Positions 35,584 to 44,411 of a stretch of DNA of 64,000 bases are shown here, in pieces. The position numbers were made by a program, and so were the translations under genes. The DNA lies in contig DIDT01000005.1 of the NCBI GenBank assembly GCA_002418285.1, forward strand, positions 62,001-126,000, written 5' to 3'. Under the pieces are notes generated by a model. The model had not been told where the DNA came from. It ran no database searches and was given only the letters and a program-made list of their open reading frames with translations. The first letter of the stretch is position 1; each line of letters opens with the position of its first letter. This DNA comes from Phycisphaerales bacterium UBA5793. GTDB taxonomy: Bacteria; Planctomycetota; Phycisphaerae; Phycisphaerales; UBA5793.

Positions 35584-36495
35584 TCACACCACCCGCACCG
35601 CGCGAGCAAACTGGATCATCCGCCGGTGAATATCCGCAATGCCGATGTTCTGCAACCGCTCAAGGCTGAAGGCCTCAACGGTAAAACTCGAAATGACCGT
35701 GCCGTGCGTCAGTGCGTGCTGGATTGACGAGAAGTCGGTGCGATTGATCGATGCGAGATACCCCATCATGCCGCCCGCGAAGCAATCCCCAGCGCCCGTC
35801 GGATCAATGACCGACTCGATCGGATAGGCCGGCAGCACCGCGATGCCCTCCTCGTGCGCCAGCAGGCATCCGTGCTCACCCTTTTTGAGGACCACAAACT
35901 TGAGGTTGTACTGCTCGCGGATCGTCAGCGCCGCCTTGACGGGATTGCTCATCTCCGTCATCATCTCCGCTTCTGAGTCATTGAGCACGAGGCCGTCGAT
36001 GCGTTCGAGCAGCTCGTTGAGCGCATCACGCTCCGTGCTGATCCACAGATCCATCGTGTCCGCCACGGCCAGACGCCGCTTCGGGAACGATTCGAGGAAC
36101 TGCATCTGGTTCTTGGGAAACGCGTTGGCCAGGAAGATGAACTGCGAATCGCGAAACGACTCGGGCACCGGGGGCGGCGCTTCGCCAAGTACGCCCAGAT
36201 CGACCTCCAGCGTATCGCGGTCGTTCATGTTCGTGTGATAGCGACCGGTCCAGCGGAACGTCTCCGACCCCTTGCGGGTCTCAAGTCCCTCAAGATCGAC
36301 GCCGGGAAACGCGCGGATGGTCTCAAGAAACCGCGTGTCGAAATCCTCGCCCACAGCCGCAACGAGGCGCACCGGATGAAAGAAACTCGCTGCCGCGGCG
36401 AAGTACGTGCACGACCCACCCAACACCTCCGCCGCGCTGCTGCTGGGCGTATGAATCGTGTCAATCCCGATCGAACCTGTGACAACCAGAGGCAT
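35584..36495 (-). CDS. PfkB-family carbohydrate/nucleoside kinase
   Basis: ATG 36495 is chosen because TGGAG lies 6 bases upstream; earlier in-frame ATGs at 36507 and 36501 are possible. The ribokinase fold is shown by LVVTGSIGIDTI at the start, GGSCTYFAAAASFF, and the anion-hole/catalytic DPTGAGDCFAGGMMGYL near residue 246, where the Asp is the base. NDSEAEMM and LKKGEHGCLL match the ATP-side blocks. Adenosine or ribose kinase activity is possible; the substrate lid does not decide it. It is followed after 3 bases by the Nfu_N gene. Confidence 0.88.
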   Translation of the reverse strand: MPLVVTGSIGIDTIHTPSSSAAEVLGGSCTYFAAAASFFHPVRLVAAVGEDFDTRFLETIRAFPGVDLEGLETRKGSETFRWTGRYHTNMNDRDTLEVDLGVLGEAPPPVPESFRDSQFIFLANAFPKNQMQFLESFPKRRLAVADTMDLWISTERDALNELLERIDGLVLNDSEAEMMTEMSNPVKAALTIREQYNLKFVVLKKGEHGCLLAHEEGIAVLPAYPIESVIDPTGAGDCFAGGMMGYLASINRTDFSSIQHALTHGTVISSFTVEAFSLERLQNIGIADIHRRMIQFARAVRVV

Positions 36496-36598
36496 GCGCA
36501 TCTCCATCAAGTGGCAAAGTCAGAGCATAGGCAGTCAGCCGCCGCGCGGAGGCCCTGCGAACCGGAGCGCGGCCGCGTAGAGCGAAGTATGATCCGCC

Positions 36599-37408
36599 AT
36601 GCCCGCCGAGGTCACCCACATCGACTCACCCAACGATCCGCGACTCTGGCCCTACATGAACACGCGCGACCGCGATCTGGCCAAGGCACAGGGCGAGCTG
36701 TTCATTGCCGAAAGTGAACACCTCGTTCGCCGCCTGCTCGCCAGTCGCATCGAAACTGATTCCGTACTCGTGCAAGCCAAGCGGGCCGAGGAGATCGCCG
36801 CGCTCGCGCCGGCCGGCTGCCCCATCTACGCCGCAAGCGACCCGGTCATCGACGTCATCCTCGGTTTCAAGTTTCACTCCGGCATGATCGCCTGCGGCCG
36901 CCGCCCACCCAACCCGACTCTTGATGACCTGATGAACCAGCCAAAGCAAAAACGCACCACGCTGGTCGTCTGCCCGGAAATCCACAACACCGAGAACCTC
37001 GGCGCGCTCATCCGCATCGCCGGCTCGATGGGCGCCGACGCCATGCTCATCGGCCAGCGTTCGTGCGATCCGTTCTTTCGCCGCGTCGTACGAGTATCGA
37101 TGGGCGCGGTCTTCACCTTACCGATCGTGCGCTCGCAGGATCTCCGCGCCGATCTGGTTGCATTGCACAACAAGTGGAATGTTCAGATTGCGGCAACAGT
37201 TGTTGACGACCCTGACGCCGAAGTGCTCGGCAGCGCCACGACACGCCCCGATCGCCTCGCTATCGTGTTTGGCAGCGAGTCGCAGGGTCTTGAACACTAC
37301 TGGTTGCGTGTCTGCAATCGCCGCCTGACGATCCCGATGCACCTGGGCAACGACTCGCTCAACGTCGCGGTCGCCGCCGGGATCTTCCTCTGGCACCTGG
37401 CGCGATAG
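36599..37408 (+). CDS. SpoU/TrmH-family RNA 2'-O-methyltransferase
   Basis: The C-terminal SPOUT domain shows NTENLGALIRIAGSMGAD (motif 1), VFGSESQGL (motif 2) and IPMHLGNDSLNVAVAAGIFL (motif 3), the trefoil-knot SAM site. The N-terminal 100 residues look like the substrate-binding SpoU_sub domain (AKAQGELFIAESEHLVRRLL). It would methylate a ribose 2'-OH in rRNA or tRNA; the exact target is not readable. It is divergent from the PfkB gene (103-base gap) and converges on mqnE with only 28 bases between stops. Confidence 0.92.
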   Translation: MPAEVTHIDSPNDPRLWPYMNTRDRDLAKAQGELFIAESEHLVRRLLASRIETDSVLVQAKRAEEIAALAPAGCPIYAASDPVIDVILGFKFHSGMIACGRRPPNPTLDDLMNQPKQKRTTLVVCPEIHNTENLGALIRIAGSMGADAMLIGQRSCDPFFRRVVRVSMGAVFTLPIVRSQDLRADLVALHNKWNVQIAATVVDDPDAEVLGSATTRPDRLAIVFGSESQGLEHYWLRVCNRRLTIPMHLGNDSLNVAVAAGIFLWHLAR

Positions 37409-37436
37409 GGATGTTTCGCATCGTGTCGCGCTGCCG

Positions 37437-38579
37437 CTAGACGGCGGCGACTTCCGCCACGCGCCACTCCGCCCCGTCGCGCGCAATCGGCCGATACAGA
37501 GTATCTCGCTCGATCGGTTCAAATCCAGCATTGCGAATGACCTGGCACAGCCGCCGCGCGTCGGTTTCCTGATGCGTGTCGCTGCCGCCGACCTTGGTGA
37601 TGTCATACCACACCACGGTGCCATCGATGTCATCCGCACCCGCCTGCAGCATCAATTCCGCCATCTCCAGCGTCTGCATGATCCAGAACGTTTTGACGTG
37701 TGCGAAGTTGTCGAGCATCAGTCGGCACACGGCCAGCATGCGCAGATTCTCTACGCCGCTCGGTCCCGGCAGGTGCTCCAGTTCGCTGTCATCGGGAATG
37801 AACGGCAGCGGGATGATCGTCTGGAATCGCCCCGAACCCGCGCCCGCGGCAATCGCCTCATCTTGCGCCGTGCGCAGCAGATCCATGTGGTGCAGTCGAT
37901 CATCGAGCGACTCAATGTGGCCATACAGAATCGTCGCGTTGGTGTTCAGGCCCAGTTTGTGCGCTTCACGATGCACCTCGAGCCACTTGTCGCTGCGGAT
38001 TTTGCCTTTGAACGCCTCATCGTGCACCCGATCGTCAAACACCTCCGCCCCGCCGCCAGGCAATGAGCCGAGCCCCGCTGCTTTCAGGTCGCGCAGCACG
38101 CCTGCGATGTCATTGGGTCGCCTGGCGATTCGCGCCAGGTGGACGATCTCAACAGCCGTGAACGCTTTGATGTGCAACTTGGGCGCGCTCTCGCGAATCG
38201 CGGCAAGCATGTCGGTGTAGTACGAGAACGGTAGCCACGGGTGCAAGCCCCCGACGATGTGAATCTCCGTCGCGCCAGCCTCTTGCGCCCCGATCGCCTC
38301 GGCTCGAATGGCCCCGACGTCGTACTCGTACGCGCCGTCATCATCCTTCTTGCGGTAGAACGAGCAGAACTTGCACGAAAGAGCGCAGACATTCGTGTAG
38401 TTCACGTGCCGGTTGACGTTGTAGTACGCGCGCTTGCCGTGTAACCGCTCGCGGACGCGGCTGGCCAGGCGGCAGACCTCCCACAAGTCGGGAGTCTGAA
38501 AAAGGACCATCCCCTCATCAAGGGTGAGTCGCTCCCGCTGCTCGATCTTGTTCGCAATGTGTTTGAGCACGTGGACCAT
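37437..38579 (-). CDS. mqnE: Aminofutalosine synthase (radical SAM, menaquinone biosynthesis)
   Basis: ATG 38579 (MVHVLKHIANKIEQ) has AGGA upstream; the frame continues 23 codons further without support. The Fe-S cluster motif is CALSCKFC (CxxxCxxC). HIVGGLHPWLPFSYYTDML, IKAFTAVEI, GGGAEVFDD and ILYGHIESLDDRLHHM are diagnostic blocks of MqnE, which joins SAM-derived adenosyl to 3-(1-carboxyvinyloxy)benzoate. CofH/CofG and MqnC are close relatives, but the LHPWLPF and GGGAE stretches favour MqnE. It points to the futalosine route to menaquinone; other mqn genes are not in this window. Confidence 0.92.
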   Translation of the reverse strand: MVHVLKHIANKIEQRERLTLDEGMVLFQTPDLWEVCRLASRVRERLHGKRAYYNVNRHVNYTNVCALSCKFCSFYRKKDDDGAYEYDVGAIRAEAIGAQEAGATEIHIVGGLHPWLPFSYYTDMLAAIRESAPKLHIKAFTAVEIVHLARIARRPNDIAGVLRDLKAAGLGSLPGGGAEVFDDRVHDEAFKGKIRSDKWLEVHREAHKLGLNTNATILYGHIESLDDRLHHMDLLRTAQDEAIAAGAGSGRFQTIIPLPFIPDDSELEHLPGPSGVENLRMLAVCRLMLDNFAHVKTFWIMQTLEMAELMLQAGADDIDGTVVWYDITKVGGSDTHQETDARRLCQVIRNAGFEPIERDTLYRPIARDGAEWRVAEVAAV

Positions 38580-38776
38580 TTTCTTCGATTTCCTGGCGAC
38601 GAAAAACACGCGCCATCCGGCCTGAAATGCTAGGAGAGGGCGAATCATCGGGCGTATCGGGAAAGGCCGTAATCTCCTGTCACTTCAGGCCCGGCGCGGT
38701 TCAGTTTGCCCCCCTTCACGCCGATAACGACCACGAGCGCACGAACCACCGCCCTGCAGCCTCCGAGGTGATGATC

Positions 38777-41155
38777 ATGTCCGATCCGCACGACGTCGAG
38801 AACGCCCCTTCTCAGGCCCAGACTCCGTCCCCGCAGCACGATCCCCTCAACGACGACGTGCTCGACATCATCGCCGACGTCGAAGGCCGTCTCGAACGAC
38901 TGCGTAAGGTCTCCAAAGAGAGCGGGGCCGTCGTCGACTCGATCCATCAGAAGCAGGCGGCCCTCGAAAAGCAGCAGGCCGAACTCGATCACCGCGGCGA
39001 GCAGCTCGAACAGGCCGCCGCCGCCCTCAAACAGCGCTCCGAAGAAATCGACCAGCGTGAAAAGCACGCCGAGTCACTCTGCGAACTTGCCGACAACGAA
39101 CGACGCGAACTCGAACAGCTCAGGCAATCCATCGGGGCCGACCGCACCGCGCTTGCACAGGAGCGCGAGGCGATCGACCGGCAGCGCGCGGCCCTGGACC
39201 GGGAGCGAGAACAGCTGTCCGCCGAGCAGACGCAATGCCGCTCACAGTTGGAGATGCTCGAATCTGATCGAGAGCAGCTCAAGCAGCAGCTCGCCGATCT
39301 CGACGAGCAGCGAACTCGCTGCGAGGATGAGCACCGACAGGCGATGCAGGCAGTCGACAAGCGGATGGACGAAATCCAGCAGGAGCGCGATGAGCGAAAC
39401 TCCGAATTGCAGTCGCAGCTCGACGAAGCGCGCAAGCAGGTCGCTGCTCTCAAAGAGCACCTCGAAGTTCAGCGAGCTGAGTCAGGCAAGATCGAAAAGG
39501 CGCACCAGACTGAACTCGAACAGGCCGCGCTGCGTACCGACTCGCTCCAAGCAGATCTCGATGCCGCCCAGGGTCGAGTCACTGAACTCGAAGCCGCTCT
39601 GAACAAGGCACAAGCCGAGATCCGCACGCGCCACGAGCAACTTGAAGCCACCAAGCGCAAGCTCATGGAGCTCGGCAAGGCGCTCGACGGCCAGTCCGAG
39701 CAGATCCAAGCCGGCACCGCTGCGCTCGCCGCGCTTGAAGAGCGCGACCGCCGCATCGCCGAACTCGAATCGCAGCTAGCCAACGCGCCCGCGGGAGGCA
39801 GCGAGTCGGCCGGCGTCGATCCCACCATCGTCGCGGCGCGCGACGAACGGATCGCGGTGCTCGAACAGGAAATCAAGGCGCTCGAAGCCCAGGTCCAGCA
39901 AGCCCAGCCTGGCTCATCCGGCGGGGCGTCCTCGGGTGTCGATCCCTCCGTTCTCCAGGCCCGCGACGAACGCATCGCCGCCCTCGAACAGGAAATCACC
40001 GGCCTCGAGGCTCAGCTCCAGGCGGCCGCTCGAACCACTTCCGGCGGCGAATCTACCGACGAAGAACTCGCCAAGCGCGAGCAGGCCATCGAGGAACTCA
40101 GCAACCACATCCGCTCGATGCAGCAATCCCTCAAGGACGCTCAAGCTCAAACAGCCGAGCGCGTCGCCGAAATCAACCGACTCACGGAGACGATCGAAGA
40201 ACTGCAAACGCGACCCGGCGTATCCGCGGATCTCTCCGGCTCCGCACCAGTGAGCGATGTGTTCACCAACCTCCGCCGCCAGCGGTTGCAGCGGATGCGC
40301 CAGGCGATCAAGGATCGTTCGCGCCGCCTCAACAAGGCCCGCGACGTCATCAAGCAGCAGGCGCACGGCGTGCGCGAATTCGAAGAAGAAAAACGCACGC
40401 TCCAGGATGTGCGGCGGAATCTTGAACTCGCCGAGCAGCGCATGATCCGCCGCTGGGCACGCTCCAGCGCCGTCACCAACCTGTTCCTAATTGTGCTGAC
40501 CATCTCCATCCTGGGCGCGGCGAGCTACTTCGGCGTCATGACCTTCTGGCCCACCGCCTACACCGCCCACGCCACCATCGAAGCAAAAGGCAAGCCGGGC
40601 TTTCCCCTCACTGACACGCAGTTGAATCTCTGGCAGACCGTCCACGAGGAGATGCTTAGGAGCGACACCGTCGTCAACGGCATCGCCGAACGACTGCGGC
40701 AGCGCGGCTACACGGACCTCGCCGAGCCGGCCCAACTTCGCGCCTTCCTCGAAGCCAATCTCGTTACCGGCTCGCCTGAACCGGGCACCATCAACCTCGA
40801 ACTCACGACCAACGGTCGCGATGAAGTGCAACGCCTTCTCGAAACCTATTCGATCGGCCTGGTCAGCGCCTCCAACGCTGAGCGCGGCCGCCGCACCGAT
40901 GGCGCCACGACCAATCTCGCCGTCCCCGCCACAGTCGAGCCCCTGCCCGCCAAAGACAATCGCGTGCAGGTCGCCGGCATTGCCTTCGGTTCCTCCGTTG
41001 GCGCGCTGTTCTTGCTCGGCTTGCCGATCTACCTGAAATTGCGCCGTTCAGCCTCGGTCTTTGCCGACGACGATCTCGACGCACCGCTCATGGACGCGCA
41101 GCGGTGGGACAAGATCAGCAAGGGCACCCAGACCACCGAACATGTCATTTCGTAA
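38777..41155 (+). CDS. Large coiled-coil membrane protein with Wzz-like C-terminal module
   Basis: The start is ATG 38777, with GAGGTG 8 bases upstream; the open frame from 38627 has no support. The 792 residues comprise a short N-terminal low-complexity segment, a very long coiled coil (about 30-540, rich in Glu, Gln, Arg and Leu), a membrane helix at about 560-590 (TNLFLIVLTISILGA), a periplasmic segment of about 140 residues, a second helix near 731-755 (FGSSVGALFLLGLPIYL) and a cytosolic tail. YTAHATIEAKG and the paired helices resemble Wzz/chain-length determinants of polysaccharide export, but no polysaccharide genes are adjacent. A 41-residue tandem duplication lies within the coil. 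Confidence 0.7.
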   Translation: MSDPHDVENAPSQAQTPSPQHDPLNDDVLDIIADVEGRLERLRKVSKESGAVVDSIHQKQAALEKQQAELDHRGEQLEQAAAALKQRSEEIDQREKHAESLCELADNERRELEQLRQSIGADRTALAQEREAIDRQRAALDREREQLSAEQTQCRSQLEMLESDREQLKQQLADLDEQRTRCEDEHRQAMQAVDKRMDEIQQERDERNSELQSQLDEARKQVAALKEHLEVQRAESGKIEKAHQTELEQAALRTDSLQADLDAAQGRVTELEAALNKAQAEIRTRHEQLEATKRKLMELGKALDGQSEQIQAGTAALAALEERDRRIAELESQLANAPAGGSESAGVDPTIVAARDERIAVLEQEIKALEAQVQQAQPGSSGGASSGVDPSVLQARDERIAALEQEITGLEAQLQAAARTTSGGESTDEELAKREQAIEELSNHIRSMQQSLKDAQAQTAERVAEINRLTETIEELQTRPGVSADLSGSAPVSDVFTNLRRQRLQRMRQAIKDRSRRLNKARDVIKQQAHGVREFEEEKRTLQDVRRNLELAEQRMIRRWARSSAVTNLFLIVLTISILGAASYFGVMTFWPTAYTAHATIEAKGKPGFPLTDTQLNLWQTVHEEMLRSDTVVNGIAERLRQRGYTDLAEPAQLRAFLEANLVTGSPEPGTINLELTTNGRDEVQRLLETYSIGLVSASNAERGRRTDGATTNLAVPATVEPLPAKDNRVQVAGIAFGSSVGALFLLGLPIYLKLRRSASVFADDDLDAPLMDAQRWDKISKGTQTTEHVIS
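39812..40057 (+). repeat. Tandem 123-bp (41-codon) duplication in the coiled-coil gene
   Basis: Two copies encode GVDP...ARDERIA.LEQEI..LEAQ.Q, starting at 39812 and 39935. DNA and protein are both clearly similar, and the 123-base period keeps the frame. Confidence 0.8.
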
Positions 41156-41422
41156 CGACAGGTGCCTGACCGGTTCGCCGAGCTCCTTGTTCACAAGAAC
41201 CGAACCCGCGCGGCCATTCGCGACGCCCGTCGGATGATCTGTACTCGCATCAGTTCGCGGGCGCAGCATTGATGGCCGCTCCGCACTCCGGACACTGCGC
41301 CCCGTCGGTATTCGGCGCCTGCCGCCGCCGCGACTCCCGCCGTTCCGTCGCCCAATCAAGGCCGACTTCAAGCGGTCAGGCGAGACACGGCGCATGCCGA
41401 GTGCACACATTTCTGCACGACA

Positions 41423-41758
41423 TCAGTCGGCGATGGCACCCTCAAGCATCGTCTTGAAGTCCGCTTCGCTTTTGAGGCCGACGACCTTGGAATGCACTTC
41501 GCCATCCTTGAAAAGGATGACGGTGGGAATGGCGGTGATGCCAAACTTCACCGCGACCTGGCGATTGGAATCGGTGTCGAGTTTGCCGACTTTCACGCGA
41601 CCCTTGAAATCGTTTGCCAGTTTCTCGATGGTGGGTGCGAGCATGCGGCACGGCTGGCACCACTCGGCCCAGAAATCGACCAGCACCGGGACGTCCGCCT
41701 TGAGCACGTCGCTGTCAAAGTTGCCGTCGGTGAATTCGAGTGTATTTGCGCCTGCCAT
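41423..41758 (-). CDS. trxA: Thioredoxin
   Basis: The 111-residue protein is a single thioredoxin domain with PVLVDFWAEWCQPCRMLAP; the redox pair is Cys34 and Cys37, with Gln-Pro where E. coli has Gly-Pro. The cis-Pro is in AIPTVILF. It would reduce disulfides in the cytoplasm. It lies 74 bases downstream of folP on the minus strand. A second thioredoxin with the same WCQPC active site is encoded at 48269. Confidence 0.95.
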   Translation of the reverse strand: MAGANTLEFTDGNFDSDVLKADVPVLVDFWAEWCQPCRMLAPTIEKLANDFKGRVKVGKLDTDSNRQVAVKFGITAIPTVILFKDGEVHSKVVGLKSEADFKTMLEGAIAD

Positions 41759-41832
41759 GACTGATCTCTTTCTTTTTTCTGGGGGCGGTTTTGAATCATT
41801 CCGGACGCCCGAAAGCGATTGTAACCCCGGCC

Positions 41833-42696
41833 CTACGTCCTTCCACCGATCTCTTGAGCAACCGCAAGCGCTTGCCGATGCGCCTCCACATCATGCACCC
41901 GAAACAGCCTCACCCCCGCCAGAAACTGCTCCACCGCGATCGCAATGCTGCCCGCCACGCGGCCGGCCGGCTCCTCAACACCCGTCACGCGGCCCACAAA
42001 GCTCTTCCGACTGGCCCCGCAGAGCACCGGGAACCCCGTTGAGCGCCATTCCGATACGCGAGCGATGAGTTCAAAGTTCTGATCCACGGTTTTTCCAAAG
42101 CCCAGGCCGGGGTCGAGGACAATCTGTTCCCGCGAAACATCATCATCTCTGGCCGCCTCGACGCGGGTCATCAGCCATGCTTTCACATCGGCAAACACAT
42201 CGTCGTACTTCGGCGGCGCCGCGTACTGATCGCTGTAAGAGTCCGCATCAGGAGGCCGCAGGCGATGCATGAGAATCAGGCCCGCACCCGAGCCTGCGGC
42301 GAGCGGAAACACCTCCGGATCCTCCGTCCCCGCCGAAACATCGTTAATGATGTGCGCGCCCGCGTCGATCGCCGCCCGCGCCACCTCCGACGAAGTTGTA
42401 TCAATGCTGATCAGCGCGCCGCCCAGCGACGCAACGCCTTCGACGATCGGCAGCACCCGTCGCAACTGCTCGGCTGCATCGACGCGCTGCGCGCCGGGAC
42501 GCGTGCTCTCGCCGCCGACATCAACGATCGCGGCCCCCTCATCGAGGCACCGCTTCGCATAATCGATCGCCACTCGCGCGTCAAGAAATCGGCCGCCATC
42601 CGAAAACGAGTCCGGCGTTGCGTTCAGGATCGCCATCAATCGAAAGCGATCCAGCGCCAGTTCGCGGCCGTGTGCAAGTTGCCAGACATGCGTCAT
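41833..42696 (-). CDS. folP: Dihydropteroate synthase
   Basis: The DHPS signatures are LMAILNATPDSFSDGGRF, DVGGESTRPGA, ISIDTTSSEVA, IINDVSAG, VLDPGLGFGKT and GASRKSF, and the protein ends RVHDVEAHRQAL. ATG 42696 gives the family-like start MTHVWQLAHGRELAL. Alternatives are ATG 42726 and GTG 42735, which would overlap the stop of the upstream esterase gene by four bases (GTGA). The enzyme condenses pterin pyrophosphate with p-aminobenzoate in folate synthesis. No other folate gene is adjacent, though the FolM-like SDR and thyX lie within 9 kb. Confidence 0.95.
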   Translation of the reverse strand: MTHVWQLAHGRELALDRFRLMAILNATPDSFSDGGRFLDARVAIDYAKRCLDEGAAIVDVGGESTRPGAQRVDAAEQLRRVLPIVEGVASLGGALISIDTTSSEVARAAIDAGAHIINDVSAGTEDPEVFPLAAGSGAGLILMHRLRPPDADSYSDQYAAPPKYDDVFADVKAWLMTRVEAARDDDVSREQIVLDPGLGFGKTVDQNFELIARVSEWRSTGFPVLCGASRKSFVGRVTGVEEPAGRVAGSIAIAVEQFLAGVRLFRVHDVEAHRQALAVAQEIGGRT

Positions 42697-42731
42697 CTCG
42701 CGCGATGATAGCGACCGAGACTTCATCGCGG

Positions 42732-44288
42732 TCACTCGATCAGCCCGTGCCGCCGCAGGTCAATCTCCATCTCCTCCGCGATTCGCCGCGAAACGCCGTA
42801 CATGCCCAGATTCATGTGCGTCCCACCCGGCACCAGCGTGATGTAGCCGTGGCTGGCCCGCTCCTCGGGAGTGGCCCACTCGCTCTGCCAGCCCGGCAGC
42901 TTGTCGAGCGACTCGCGCAGCAGTTGCACGGCTTCATTGAGGCTGAAGTTGTCGTGATCGCCGCAGATGATCCGCAGCCGCTCGCACATGAGCGGCCCAA
43001 TGTCCTTCCACCGCGATTCGAGGATGAGTCGCACATCCGACTTCTTCCAATAGTCGCGCAGCGTCGGGTCGATCTTCCCGGTCTTCAGGTCCCAGATCGA
43101 AACCGGCTGCCCGTTGGCGCGTTTCTTTGAGAAGCACGCCATCCATGACGACCACTGCTGCCCCGCCCCGCCAGTCGGATCGAGTGCGTACTCCATCCCG
43201 TTCTCCTGTCGGATGGTGCACACCGTTCGACCGCCCATGATCACCGACGGTCGATCGCGCCCCTCGGCGTCGACGTAGGCGTTCTCATCGTCATAGACGT
43301 TCACAAGTTGAAACGCGCGAAAATCCACGGGATCTGGCCCCGTCGCCCAGCAGCCGCCAAACGTCTCGGGGTAGTTCACCTGCAGCCAGACGCTGGTGAA
43401 TCCGCCGCTGCTGTGCCCCGTAAGCAGCCGCGCCTCGGGTTTGGCGACCAATCGAAACCGCCTTTCCAGTTCGGGGATCAGTTCATGGACCAGCGCATCG
43501 CCGACCGGACCGTTGTTGACCGAGTTGACAAACAAATGATGGTTGTTGGGACCATCCGGGTCGACGTAGATGTTGATGACCTGCTCACCCAGTCCGCCGT
43601 GATTGCCCCCGCGGCCCCACGCATCGAAGTGCCGACCGCCGAAGCCCGGCGAGTGGTAGATGGCCGCGTATTGCCGATCGGGATGTTCGGCATAATCCGA
43701 CGGCAGCACCACCCCCGCTCGCAGCATCACATCCCGACCGAAGAACGTGCTGAGCCGCTCGCTGTGAACGACGACCTCCTTTACCCGATCGGTCTCCTGC
43801 GGGTGCGGCACTTCAATGTGCCCGGTCAGCGCGATTGCGTAGTGATCGTCGTCGCCGCTGCGCCACGTCATATGGACTGGTTCGCTGACAAGATTCGCTT
43901 CGCAGTTGTTGAAACTCCCTGTCGTGCTGTCCACATCCAGAACAGCCCGCACCGTGTACTCACCGTCGAACGTTGACATCGGCCCCGGAAACGTCGCGTC
44001 AACATCACCGATGCGCATCGCCTCTCCCGGCCTGACGCCAATCACCGCGATCGAGCAGATCGGCTGCGGATCGTTCCAGAACGGAGCGTCGAGTGGGTCG
44101 GCCCCGGATCCCGCCTTGGCCATCAGCAGAATGAGCCGCCCCGTCGCCGGTTGCTCGCGCAGATTCGCGTCAAAGGTCACAACGACCTCGTCGCCGGCGA
44201 TCGCGGGCTCAGTGACGGCGGCGAAAGCTCCAGTCACGACGAACAGAACCGGAAGGACAAAACGGCGGAGAGTGGATGTGTGGTTCAT
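42732..44288 (-). CDS. Secreted esterase (PF00756-type alpha/beta hydrolase)
   Basis: The frame is open to 45005, but ATG 44288 starts a clean signal peptide (LPVLFVVTGAFAAVTEPAIAG). The first 200 residues are a beta-rich N-domain. The hydrolase domain contains VLPSDYAEHPDRQYAAIYHSPGF, the nucleophile elbow GHSSGG (Ser293) and a candidate His in PGGTHMNLG near the end. This architecture is that of putative esterases related to enterochelin esterase and feruloyl esterases. The substrate is unknown. It is divergent from the DUF4097-like gene and upstream of folP, whose GTG alternative start would be coupled to it. Confidence 0.8.
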   Translation of the reverse strand: MNHTSTLRRFVLPVLFVVTGAFAAVTEPAIAGDEVVVTFDANLREQPATGRLILLMAKAGSGADPLDAPFWNDPQPICSIAVIGVRPGEAMRIGDVDATFPGPMSTFDGEYTVRAVLDVDSTTGSFNNCEANLVSEPVHMTWRSGDDDHYAIALTGHIEVPHPQETDRVKEVVVHSERLSTFFGRDVMLRAGVVLPSDYAEHPDRQYAAIYHSPGFGGRHFDAWGRGGNHGGLGEQVINIYVDPDGPNNHHLFVNSVNNGPVGDALVHELIPELERRFRLVAKPEARLLTGHSSGGFTSVWLQVNYPETFGGCWATGPDPVDFRAFQLVNVYDDENAYVDAEGRDRPSVIMGGRTVCTIRQENGMEYALDPTGGAGQQWSSWMACFSKKRANGQPVSIWDLKTGKIDPTLRDYWKKSDVRLILESRWKDIGPLMCERLRIICGDHDNFSLNEAVQLLRESLDKLPGWQSEWATPEERASHGYITLVPGGTHMNLGMYGVSRRIAEEMEIDLRRHGLIE

Positions 44289-44411
44289 AGCCGGGAGTTT
44301 ACGCGTGGTCGCTCCCGCTAACCCCCATCCAGGCCCCTCCCATCGCACTAGAATGCCCCTCTGGCCCGAAAGGTTGAATCTCGCCCCCGCCGTGCGACGA
44401 TAAGGAACCAG

